A DNA stretch of 64,000 nt from Candidatus Accumulibacter aalborgensis (lineage in GTDB: Bacteria > Pseudomonadota > Gammaproteobacteria > Burkholderiales > Rhodocyclaceae), in NCBI RefSeq assembly GCF_900089955.1, contig NZ_FLQX01000001.1, positions 1 to 64,000 of the forward strand, read 5' to 3'. The notes under the pieces were generated by a model. That model was not told where the DNA came from. It searched no databases and saw nothing but the letters and a program-made list of their open reading frames with translations. The stretch's first letter is position 1. Every line of letters starts with the position of its first letter. Position numbers and translations under genes: made by a program. Shown here piece after piece: positions 42,275 to 50,423 of the stretch.

Positions 42275-43384
42275 ATGAAGAGAATGCTTCCCGTTGGCCG
42301 CTCGGTGGTTTGCCTCGTTTTTCTCGCCTGCCTCCTGTCGTCGGCCTTGGCCGGCGAACGCTGCCGTATCGCCTTTGACATGGGATCTTCCGGAATTCGG
42401 GCAGGCGCTTCGAACAGCGCGGTCACGCGGAGCACAGAGATCGATTACCTGGCGGCGCTATGGTCGGGGCGCGGACTTGAGGCCACTTTGCCGGCGACAG
42501 TGTCGGCCCTTGCGGAACTGCCTGCGACAGCGGGCTTCGCGGGCGATTGCGAACGTGTGGGAGGTGGCTTTTCGGCTTGGCGTCTTGCCGGTCAGCAGGA
42601 CAAGGAACGTTTGCTGACGATACTGGCGCAGATTCGTGAGGCGACCGGCGTCGCCGTCCTGGTCATTCCCCAAACCGTAGAAGGAGCTTATGGCTACTTC
42701 GGTGCGCGGCAACTTCTCGGCAAGGGCTTGACGACCAGTCACGTGCTCGACATCGGCGGCGGCAGCCTGCAGATTTCCGGCGCGGACACATCTCTCGGCG
42801 AGATGCTGGGCCAGAAGGTCTGGTACCGGCATTTGTGCCGGGCGATTCGAGGCAGCGAATCAGCCCCCTGCCATTTGCAGCCAATGAGCGATGAGGAGGT
42901 GGCCATTGCACGCCGTCTGGCCGACGAAAAGCTCGCTCGCGTGTCGCACGCCCTTCCTGCGCCGGTGACCATGACCGCTGTCAGCCGTCCGGTCAGTCGC
43001 GGTGTATTTCCCGCGCTGACCCGACTGGCGGCCGGGGGGTCGATTTCAGCGAGCGCTATCGACCGCGACGGATTTCAGTTCCGTGCGCTGAGCAAGGCAA
43101 TCCAGCGCATCGCGCCGCTCTCCAGCGAGACAAGCACGGCTCTGGTCGACGCGTCCCCGGTCTTCGGAGTGTATCTGCTTTCCGACATGCTGCTCGTCGA
43201 GGGCTTGCTGCGTGCGACGGGCGGCGAATACCTGCGGGTCGCCGAACTGGACCTGACCAACCTGCCCGGTCTGCTGGCCGACGACCGGGCTTTCCGCTGG
43301 GGACGGCATTATGGCTGCTATCTGGAGCGCCTGCGCCACCTGAACCTGGACGCCTACCACAGCGACGCGGGAAGTTGTCCGTGA
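42275..43384 (+). CDS. Exported Ppx/GppA-like (ASKHA) phosphatase
   Basis: A 369-residue protein. The signal peptide is MKRMLPVGRSVVCLVFLACL then LSSALAG. The mature part has both ASKHA phosphate loops of exopolyphosphatase/GppA: RIAFDMGSSGIRAGASNSA near residue 31 and SHVLDIGGGSLQISGADTSL near residue 155. Between them IPQTVEGAYGYFGARQL takes the place of the Ppx glutamate loop (xSGxEEAxxxYxG). The HD-type C-terminal domain of long Ppx proteins is lacking. A periplasmic member is unusual, because Ppx/GppA act on cytoplasmic polyphosphate or pppGpp. Activity and substrate are inferred. ATG at 42275 is the start that exposes the signal peptide. Confidence 0.75.
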   Translation: MKRMLPVGRSVVCLVFLACLLSSALAGERCRIAFDMGSSGIRAGASNSAVTRSTEIDYLAALWSGRGLEATLPATVSALAELPATAGFAGDCERVGGGFSAWRLAGQQDKERLLTILAQIREATGVAVLVIPQTVEGAYGYFGARQLLGKGLTTSHVLDIGGGSLQISGADTSLGEMLGQKVWYRHLCRAIRGSESAPCHLQPMSDEEVAIARRLADEKLARVSHALPAPVTMTAVSRPVSRGVFPALTRLAAGGSISASAIDRDGFQFRALSKAIQRIAPLSSETSTALVDASPVFGVYLLSDMLLVEGLLRATGGEYLRVAELDLTNLPGLLADDRAFRWGRHYGCYLERLRHLNLDAYHSDAGSCP

Positions 43385-43397
43385 GCAGGGCCTGCTG

Positions 43398-43802
43398 GTG
43401 ACCAACCCGGAGCAAACCGCGCTGGAGCACATGCGGGTCGACAAGTGGCTGTGGACGGCACGCTTCTACAAGACGCGCTCACTGGCGGCGCTGGCCATCG
43501 CCGCTGGCCACGTCAGGGTCGGCGGCCACTCCGTCAAGCCCGCTCGCGAGATCCGCTGCGGCGACCAGCTCGAGATCGCTATCGGTGACGTCGTCTGGGC
43601 CGTTGTCGTCCAGGGCCTCAACGAACAGCGGCGCCCGGCCGTCGAAGCGCAGCGGCTCTACCAGGAGACGCGTGAGAGCGGCCAAAGGCGTGCTGCGCAG
43701 CAAGAAGCCCGACGACTCGCGCCTGTCCCTGGCAGTGACCTGCGCGGTCGGCCGACCAAGAAGGCCCGGCGACAGATCAGAGGCTTCAACGAGAGCTTCT
43801 GA
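43398..43802 (+). CDS. hslR: Heat shock protein 15 homologue (S4 RNA-binding)
   Basis: A 134-residue protein like Hsp15, which binds stalled 50S subunits carrying nascent peptide. The S4 domain is MRVDKWLWTARFYKTRSLAA then LAIAAGHVRVGGHSVKPARE. The family continuation LNEQRRPAVEAQRLYQET matches E. coli Hsp15. The basic tail PTKKARRQIRGF follows. GTG at 43398 is given; an ATG at 43431 behind GGAG is an equally good start. Confidence 0.9.
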   Translation: MTNPEQTALEHMRVDKWLWTARFYKTRSLAALAIAAGHVRVGGHSVKPAREIRCGDQLEIAIGDVVWAVVVQGLNEQRRPAVEAQRLYQETRESGQRRAAQQEARRLAPVPGSDLRGRPTKKARRQIRGFNESF

Positions 43803-43891
43803 AACGGTGCGCAGACCGGGTAGCGGCACTTGACCGGGGACCCTCCGGCGGCGATACTCATGCTCTCTGCCCTGCCTCCCGGACCGTCTTC

Positions 43892-44128
43892 CGACGCCGG
43901 CGGTTCTACCAGGGTAACGCTGGCCCGGGAGGCTACACCGATGGCCCCAACACGATCATGAGTGGACGACCCCCCCGAGTGACCGACTCCGGTGCCCACA
44001 TGATTTATCCGGCCGTGCTGACGCGCCGCATTCAGCTCGGCCTGGCGGCTGCGGTAATGCTCATCAATCTGGCCGTCTACGGCTGGCTCGCTGATCGGCT
44101 GCGCCAGCGCGATTGCGCTAGAAACTGA
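43892..44128 (+). pseudogene. DUF2784-like gene remnant (C-terminal part)
   Basis: An open frame to the stop at 44126-44128 reads YQGNAGPGGYTDGPNTIMSG and later AHMIYPAVLTRRIQLGLAAA, then VMLINLAVYGWLADRLRQR. This resembles the end of DUF2784 membrane proteins (GGYxGGxxxHYLxPLxYPxxLTRxxQ, then a last helix). The N-terminal helices are missing, and the segment between the two blocks looks scrambled. It fills the gap between hslR and the TPS locus. Confidence 0.4.
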
Positions 44129-44149
44129 GTCAATTGTCGGGGGAACATC

Positions 44150-47100
44150 ATGATAGGGACATTCTGGCTGCGGTCACTCTTTCTCTCTCGGGTGCTGGTC
44201 ACTGCGGCACTGCTGACGATGGCCATGCGCGGCTACGGAGGGGCCGGGATCGCTACCGACGGCAGCGTCGGCGCGCGGCAGACGATTGCCGGCGCGAATG
44301 CGGGCGCGGGACGTTTTGTTATCCCGCAAGCCCTGGGCTCAGTCGTCGGTAACAACCTCTTCCATAGTTTCTCGAAGTTCAATATCGACACGGGGCAAAC
44401 CGCCGACTTCACCACGAGCACGGCTACACTTGCCAATGTGATCAGTCGCGTCACCGGTGGATCGCCATCCCAGATCAACGGGATGCTGCAACTGACGCCG
44501 GCTGCGGGTTCGGCGCCGGCCTTCTTCTTCATCAACCCGTCCGGTGTCGTTTTCGGCGCCGGCGCCTCGATCAATGTCCCCGGCGCGTTTCACGTCAGCA
44601 CGGGCGATTACGTCAAGTTCGCCAACGGCGACAAGTTCTATGCCAATCTTGGGCAGGCCAGCACGCTGTCGAGTGCCGCGCCCGAGGCATTCGGTTTTCT
44701 CGGCAGCACGCGTGCCCCCATCGCTGTCCAGGAGGGGGCGACGATGGCGACCCAGATCTCGCAGCCGATCAGCATCGTCGCCGGGGACGTCGAGATCAAC
44801 AATGGTGTCGTTTTCGCGCCGGGGGGCGACATTCGGGTGGTGGCTCTCGGCCAGGCGGCGCAGGAGGTCGGCTTGACCGGCATGTTGGCAGCGGCATCGG
44901 GCAAGCTAGCCATCCTGAATGGTGGAAGCATCAGATCACCGGTTGCTGGCGCAATCGATGGCGGCGCGATTGCCGTCAGCGCCGGCAGGATCACCATCGA
45001 CAGCCAGGGAAGCAGCAAAACGACAGGCATCCTCACGCGGGCCGAGTCTGGCACGGGCAACGCCGGGAGCATCGACGTCTCGGCGAAAGAGGCTCTTGCC
45101 ATCGTCAACGGTGGCGTCATCTCTGCCAGTACCTACGCCGGCGGTCACGCCGGCACGGTCAAGGTCAGCGCCGGCGGGATCACCATCGACGGCCAGGGAA
45201 GCCCCAGCACGACAGGCGTTTTCAGCAACGCGGCCTTCGGCAGTACGGGCAACGGTGGCCGCATCGAAGTCTCGGCGATCGGAAATCTCGCCCTCGTCGA
45301 TGGCGGCGAAATAGCTTCCAGCACTGGCTCCTCCGGCAATGCCGGCACGGTCAAGGTCAGCGCCGGTAGTATCGCCATCGACGGCAAGACCAGCGACCTC
45401 TACACAGGAATCCTGACAGACACCGTCAGCACCGGCAAAGCCGGCAGCATTGAGGTCTCTGCGGCGGCGGATCTCGCCATCGTCAATAGCGGCCAAATAT
45501 CTGCCGACACCTACTCAGTGGGTCGCGCCGGCAAGGTCACGGTCAGCGCCGGCAGTGCGACCGGCAATCTTTTCCTCGTCAATGGCGGCCAGATATCTGC
45601 CACTACCTACGCCTCCGGTGACGCTGGCACGGTCACGGTTAGCGCCGGCAGCATCGCCATCGACAGACAGGAAAGCAGCAGCGTGACAGGCATCTTCAGC
45701 CGAGCGGGGGATGGCACCGGCAACGCTGGCAGCGCCGAAGTCTCGGCAACCGGTCATCTTTCGCTCGTCAATGGCGGCACCATCTCTGCCGATACACTTT
45801 CCGCCGGTAACGCCGGCGCGGTCAGGGTCAGCGCCGGCAGTATCGACATCAGCAGCCAGGAAAGTAGTGGCTTTACCGGCATTTTCAGCCGCGCCGAGGC
45901 GGGCACTGGCAGCGCCGGCAGCGTCGAAGTCTCGACGGCCGGGACGCTGGCCATCGACAAGGGTGGCGCCATATCTTCCGATACCTACACCTCTGGCAAC
46001 GCCGGCACGGTCAAGGTCAGCGCCGGCAGCATCGCCATCGACAGGCAGGGAAGTGGCAGTTTTACCGGCATTTTCAGCCGAGCGGTGGGCAGCGCGGGCA
46101 GCACTGGCAACGCCGGCAGCGTCGAAGTCCTGGCGACCGGGGATCTTTCCCTGGTCAATGGTGGCGTAATCGCTTCCGATACCTCCTCCGCCGGTGACGC
46201 AGGAACGGTCAAGATCAGTGCCGGCAGCATCCGCATCGACGCGCAGGAAGGTAACAGCTTTACAGGCATCTTCAGCCAGGCGACGCGGGGCACGGGTAAC
46301 GCCGGTAGCGTCGAAGTCTCGACCACCGGGAATCTCTCCCTCGTCCATGGCGGCGAAATCACTTCCAACACCCACTCCGCCGGCCATGCCGGCACGGTCA
46401 GGGTCAGCGCCGGCAGTATCACCATCGACGAACAGGGAAGCGGTGCCTTTACAGGCATCTTCAGCCAGGCAAGTTCCGGCACCGGAAACGCCGGCAGCGT
46501 CGAAGTCACGGCGATCGGGAATCTTTCCGTCGTTCATGGCGGCGAAATCGCTTCCAACACCTACACATCGGGTCACGCCGGTACGGTCAAAGTCAGCGCT
46601 GGCAGTATCGCCATCAACGCCCAGGAAAATGGCAGCCTGACCGGCATCTTCAGCACAGCGAAGCCTGACAGCACGGGCAACGCCGGCAGCGTCGACGTCT
46701 CGGCGAGCGGGGATCTTTCGCTCGGTAACGGCGGCCAAATCGCTTCCAACACCTACTCCTCCGGCCGCGCCGGCACGGTCAGTGTCGGCGCCGGCAGTAT
46801 CGCCATCACCAATGGCAGCCAAATCTCTTCCGGCACCTTTTCCTCCGGTGAGGCCGGCACGGTCACCGTCAGCGCCGGACGTATCGCCATCGACAGACAG
46901 GGAAGCGGCATCCCGACAGGCATTTTCAGCCAGGCGAATGCGGGCACGGGCAACGCCGGCAGCGTCGACGTCTCGGCGACTGAAGCCCTTTTCCTCGACC
47001 ATGGCGGCGTAATCACGTCCAATACCTACTCGTCTGGTCACGCTGGCACGATCAAGGTTAGTGCCGACCGTATGGCCATTGACCATGGTGGCGCCATCTC

Positions 47101-48544
47101 TTCCAGTACCGCCTCGTCCGGTGACGCCGGCACGGTCGAGGTCAGCGCTGACAACATCACCATCGGCAGTCAGGGAACCGGCAGCCCAACCGGCATCTTC
47201 AGCGTCGCGACGCTCGGCTCCGGCAACGCCGGCAGCGTCGACGTCTCGGCGATCGGCGGTGTTTTCCTCGACCATGGCGGCGTCATCTCTTCCGACGCCT
47301 TCTCCTCAGGTCGCGCCGGCACGGTCAAGGTCAGCGCCGGCAGTATTGCCATTGACGATGGCGGCAACATATCTTCCAGCACCTACGGCACCGGTCACGC
47401 GGGGACGGTCAGTATCGCTGCCGGCAGTATCGGCATCGGCAGCAGGGGAAGCAGCAGCGGGGGATACATCCTGAGCGCAGCGGTGCTTGGCACCGGCAAT
47501 GCCGGCAGCGTCGACGTCTCGGTGAGCGGGGCGCTTGCCCTCGACTACGGCGGCGTCATCTCCTCCAGCACCTTGACTGCCGGCACTGCCGGTTCCGTCA
47601 CGGTCCGTGCCAGCTCGCTTCGGGTGGATGGCGATGCGAACAAGATCAGCGCCGCGGCGGCAAAAGGGTCTTCCGGGCAGACCGGTTTTATCAGCGTCAC
47701 GGCGAATGACATCACGCTCGCGAACGGCGGCCAGATCTCCATCGAGAACCAGGCCACGGTTGCCAATCCATCAGCGCTGACGCCCACCTCGATTACCGTG
47801 ACCGCGCCACGCATCACGATCCTGAACAGCCCGGATGCGATCAGCACCCGATCGACCGGCAACGTCGCCGCCGGAAGCATCAAGATCACCGCCAGCGACA
47901 CCCTCCGTCTCGACCCTAGCGGCATCACCACCACTGCCAACCAGGGGAACGGTGGCGCCATCGACATCACCGCCGGGCTACTCTGGCTGCAGGACTCGCA
48001 GATCGCCACGTCGGTCCTTGGGCTGGCCGGCAACGGCGGCAACATCGCCATCATCGCCGACTCGCTGATCATGAACACCGGCTTCATCCAGGCCAATACG
48101 GCGGCGACCAATGCCAGCGGCGGCCTGGTGTCGATCACGGTGAACAATCTGGTGGCCAGTGGCAACACCTTGTTCCTCGGCGGCAATACGCCTTACACCT
48201 ACCAGCCGGGCGTTTTCGGCTTCAACGTCATCCAGGCGGCGGCACCAACGGGGGTCAGCGGAACGGTGCAGACTTCTGTGCCCAGGCTGGACGTCACGTC
48301 CAGCCTGATCGGCCTCGACACGCGCCTGATCAACGCCCAGGTCGCGCGCCGTCTCTGCGAGAACACCCGCGGCAGTTCGCTGGTCCCGGTCGGGCGCGGC
48401 GGACTGGTGCCTGGCGGAGCGGATTTCCTGAGTCCAGGCCAGATTTCCGGCATCGGCTTCGTCGCCTCGCCAACGGTGAGCTTGCCCACCGTGCACGCGA
48501 ACCGGCCGACGAACACTTTTTCACCTTGCCTGGCAGTCCTGTAA
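44150..48544 (+). CDS. Two-partner secretion exoprotein TpsA (filamentous haemagglutinin-like)
   Basis: A 1464-residue secreted beta-helix protein. The signal sequence (residues ~1-30) is followed by the TPS/haemagglutination-activity domain (about 35-230): GARQTIAGANAGAGRFVIPQ, NNLFHSFSKFNIDTG, and INPSGVVFGAGASINVPGAF (the NPxGxxFG motif). Residues ~300-1170 are 62-66-residue degenerate repeats around AGTVKVSAGSIAIDRQGSGS, TGIFSRA and GNAGSVEVSA. The C-terminus has RRLCENTRGSSLVPVGRGGL, the conserved end of TpsA proteins related to cyanobacterial filamentous haemagglutinin family members. Its transporter, TpsB, starts 0 bp downstream. Role in adhesion or biofilm is inferred. Confidence 0.9.
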   Translation: MIGTFWLRSLFLSRVLVTAALLTMAMRGYGGAGIATDGSVGARQTIAGANAGAGRFVIPQALGSVVGNNLFHSFSKFNIDTGQTADFTTSTATLANVISRVTGGSPSQINGMLQLTPAAGSAPAFFFINPSGVVFGAGASINVPGAFHVSTGDYVKFANGDKFYANLGQASTLSSAAPEAFGFLGSTRAPIAVQEGATMATQISQPISIVAGDVEINNGVVFAPGGDIRVVALGQAAQEVGLTGMLAAASGKLAILNGGSIRSPVAGAIDGGAIAVSAGRITIDSQGSSKTTGILTRAESGTGNAGSIDVSAKEALAIVNGGVISASTYAGGHAGTVKVSAGGITIDGQGSPSTTGVFSNAAFGSTGNGGRIEVSAIGNLALVDGGEIASSTGSSGNAGTVKVSAGSIAIDGKTSDLYTGILTDTVSTGKAGSIEVSAAADLAIVNSGQISADTYSVGRAGKVTVSAGSATGNLFLVNGGQISATTYASGDAGTVTVSAGSIAIDRQESSSVTGIFSRAGDGTGNAGSAEVSATGHLSLVNGGTISADTLSAGNAGAVRVSAGSIDISSQESSGFTGIFSRAEAGTGSAGSVEVSTAGTLAIDKGGAISSDTYTSGNAGTVKVSAGSIAIDRQGSGSFTGIFSRAVGSAGSTGNAGSVEVLATGDLSLVNGGVIASDTSSAGDAGTVKISAGSIRIDAQEGNSFTGIFSQATRGTGNAGSVEVSTTGNLSLVHGGEITSNTHSAGHAGTVRVSAGSITIDEQGSGAFTGIFSQASSGTGNAGSVEVTAIGNLSVVHGGEIASNTYTSGHAGTVKVSAGSIAINAQENGSLTGIFSTAKPDSTGNAGSVDVSASGDLSLGNGGQIASNTYSSGRAGTVSVGAGSIAITNGSQISSGTFSSGEAGTVTVSAGRIAIDRQGSGIPTGIFSQANAGTGNAGSVDVSATEALFLDHGGVITSNTYSSGHAGTIKVSADRMAIDHGGAISSSTASSGDAGTVEVSADNITIGSQGTGSPTGIFSVATLGSGNAGSVDVSAIGGVFLDHGGVISSDAFSSGRAGTVKVSAGSIAIDDGGNISSSTYGTGHAGTVSIAAGSIGIGSRGSSSGGYILSAAVLGTGNAGSVDVSVSGALALDYGGVISSSTLTAGTAGSVTVRASSLRVDGDANKISAAAAKGSSGQTGFISVTANDITLANGGQISIENQATVANPSALTPTSITVTAPRITILNSPDAISTRSTGNVAAGSIKITASDTLRLDPSGITTTANQGNGGAIDITAGLLWLQDSQIATSVLGLAGNGGNIAIIADSLIMNTGFIQANTAATNASGGLVSITVNNLVASGNTLFLGGNTPYTYQPGVFGFNVIQAAAPTGVSGTVQTSVPRLDVTSSLIGLDTRLINAQVARRLCENTRGSSLVPVGRGGLVPGGADFLSPGQISGIGFVASPTVSLPTVHANRPTNTFSPCLAVL
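45100..47620 (+). repeat. Degenerate ~190-bp tandem repeats in tpsA
   Basis: The block around GCCGGCACGGTCAAGGTCAG recurs about every 186-198 bp across the beta-helix region. Units alternate a GIFSRA-type element with an ISSxTYSSGxAGTV element. Copies differ more than those of the Ig-repeat gene. Confidence 0.8.
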
Positions 48545-50236
48545 ATGCTCAAGACTCCTTTGCTCGCCGCAGCCGCAGCGCTGACTGCCCTGACGGCCCT
48601 CTCGGCGCGGGGTATCGAACCGGATCACCTGAACGCCCAGGAACCGGCACGACCGCCTTACCTGGAGCGCAAGCCCGGCGAGCCCTTTACCCTGCCGCCG
48701 ATCTCGCCGGATGGCTCCGTCGCTGGTGCCGCACCGGGAGCACCAGGCGTCATGCTCGACAGCGTTCGCTTTGTCGGCAACACGGTCGTCAGCACCGAGG
48801 ACCTGCAGTCTGTGGCGGCCCCCTTCGTGGGCAAGACCGTCGGCGCCGACGACGTCGAAACGCTGCGCCAGAAGGTGTCACTGCTCTATGTCGAGCGCGG
48901 CTACATCAATTCCGGTGCCGTTCTAGACGCCGATGCCTGGGATCACGGAACGCTGACCCTGCATATCATCGAAGGCCGGCTCAAGGAAGTTCGCCTGCAT
49001 GGCCTCGAGCGGCTCAACGAGCACTATGTCGCCGACCGCCTGACGCGCGATGACGAGCCGCTCAACATCCTGACTCTCGGCGAGCGATTCCAGTTGCTGC
49101 TCACCGACCCTCTGTTTGCGCGCATGAACGGCCAATTGCTGCCGGATGCCGAGCGTGGCCAGGCGATCCTCAGTGTCGATGTCGAACGCGCGCGGCCTTA
49201 CCAGTTGAGCGTCTTCGCCAACAACTATCTGCCAATCTCGATTGGCCCGCAGAGCGGGACGATCGCCGGCTGGGTACGCAACCTGACCGGCTACGGCGAC
49301 ATTCTCGAAGCCAGCTACCAGGACCCGCTCGGCCACGGCGACGCCCGCCGAGGCGCGATCGGCTGGCGCATGCCGCTCAACACCCGGGGTACACAACTCT
49401 CGCTCTACTATGACAGCGGCGTGTCTTCGGTCATCCAGCAACCCACCAAGCCGCTCAACATCAAGAGCGACCTGACCAACAAGGAAATCGGCATCGGCCA
49501 GGTGCTGTCGGAGACGCTCAGGCAGAGGCTGGCGATCGGCGTGAACCGGGTCTGGCGCGAGAACAGCACGACTTTGCTTGGCGAGCCTTTCTCCTTCGTT
49601 GCCGGAGAGCCGACGGGCACTTCGAAGGCCACCGACTGGCGCTTCTGGCAGGAGTATTCCCACCGCTCGGACAACCAGGTGCTGGCTTTGCGCTCGACCT
49701 TCACCTTCGGCGAAAGCAACGAGCTCCCGGCCAGCGCCTTCCCCCTCCCTGGCCTGACGCTGGACCACAACTATTTCATCTGGCTGGGGCAGGCCCAGTA
49801 TGCCCGGCGGATACTCGACAACGGCAGCCAGTTGATCCTGCGCCTGAATGTCCAGGACACGCCCGATCGTCTGATTCCCATGGAGCAGATGGCGGTCGGC
49901 GGAATCAATACGGTGCGCGGCTATCTTGAAAACCAGTTGGTGCGTGACAACGGCGTGGTGGCCAACATCGAGCTGGATTTCCCCGTGCTGGCCGATGGTG
50001 CGCGCCAGTTGCAGCTCAACCTGAAGCCCTTCGTCGATTATGGTCGCGCCTGGAACAGCGACGCGGCGGCGTCGGTCATTGCCTCTGCTGGCCTGGCTAC
50101 CCGGCTGCGCTGGCAGGGGCTGACCTTCGATCTGTCGCTGGCGAAACGGATCTATCACTCGCGGACGGTGATCAGTAACGGCTCCAACCTCCAGGAAAAA
50201 GGCATCGAGCTGCAGTTGTCCTACTCGTTTTTCTAA
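48545..50236 (+). CDS. TpsB outer-membrane transporter (ShlB/FhaC/HecB family)
   Basis: A 563-residue Omp85-superfamily transporter that exports TpsA. Signal peptide: MLKTPLLAAAAALTALTALS. POTRA domains cover about 60-210 (DSVRFVGNTVVSTEDLQSVA, LYVERGYINSGAVLDADAWD and LHIIEGRLKEVRLHGLERLN). The barrel follows: ILSVDVERARPYQLSVFANN, GINTVRGYLENQLVRDNGVV (the VRGY motif) and a C-terminal IELQLSYSFF ending in Phe. The ATG directly follows the tpsA stop, so they form an operon. Confidence 0.92.
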   Translation: MLKTPLLAAAAALTALTALSARGIEPDHLNAQEPARPPYLERKPGEPFTLPPISPDGSVAGAAPGAPGVMLDSVRFVGNTVVSTEDLQSVAAPFVGKTVGADDVETLRQKVSLLYVERGYINSGAVLDADAWDHGTLTLHIIEGRLKEVRLHGLERLNEHYVADRLTRDDEPLNILTLGERFQLLLTDPLFARMNGQLLPDAERGQAILSVDVERARPYQLSVFANNYLPISIGPQSGTIAGWVRNLTGYGDILEASYQDPLGHGDARRGAIGWRMPLNTRGTQLSLYYDSGVSSVIQQPTKPLNIKSDLTNKEIGIGQVLSETLRQRLAIGVNRVWRENSTTLLGEPFSFVAGEPTGTSKATDWRFWQEYSHRSDNQVLALRSTFTFGESNELPASAFPLPGLTLDHNYFIWLGQAQYARRILDNGSQLILRLNVQDTPDRLIPMEQMAVGGINTVRGYLENQLVRDNGVVANIELDFPVLADGARQLQLNLKPFVDYGRAWNSDAAASVIASAGLATRLRWQGLTFDLSLAKRIYHSRTVISNGSNLQEKGIELQLSYSFF

Positions 50237-50410
50237 CGGTTATGAGAAGTCATGACCGTTTCCCTCCCTTGCAGGGCGCATTCCGGCTTGCACGCCGGAA
50301 TCGCTCGATGGGCACGGAGCATGCTCCGCGAATTCCCCATCTCACCCCCCGACCCCTCTCCCGCAAGCGGGAGAGGGGAGATTCGTGAGTCGCTCCCGCG
50401 ACTTCCATGG
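50237..50410. repeat. Dispersed repeat, copy 2, interrupted
   Basis: AAGTCATGACCGTTTCCCT (50248-50266) matches the right arm of copy 1. It is followed by about 75 unrelated bases containing the hairpins ATTCCGGC/GCCGGAAT and CGGAGC/GCTCCG. Then CACCCCCCGACCCC, CTCCCGCAAGCGGGAG and the tail TTCGTGAGTCGCTCCCGCG resume. The tail ends 14 bp before the CHAT gene start, as copy 1 ends just before rlmI. Confidence 0.8.
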
Positions 50411-50423
50411 TAAGGAACGGCAA

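Noticed and set aside
45515-47275. A 586-codon frame antisense to tpsA
   Set aside because: It is a by-product of the repetitive, GC-rich tpsA sequence read backwards, with no recognisable domain.
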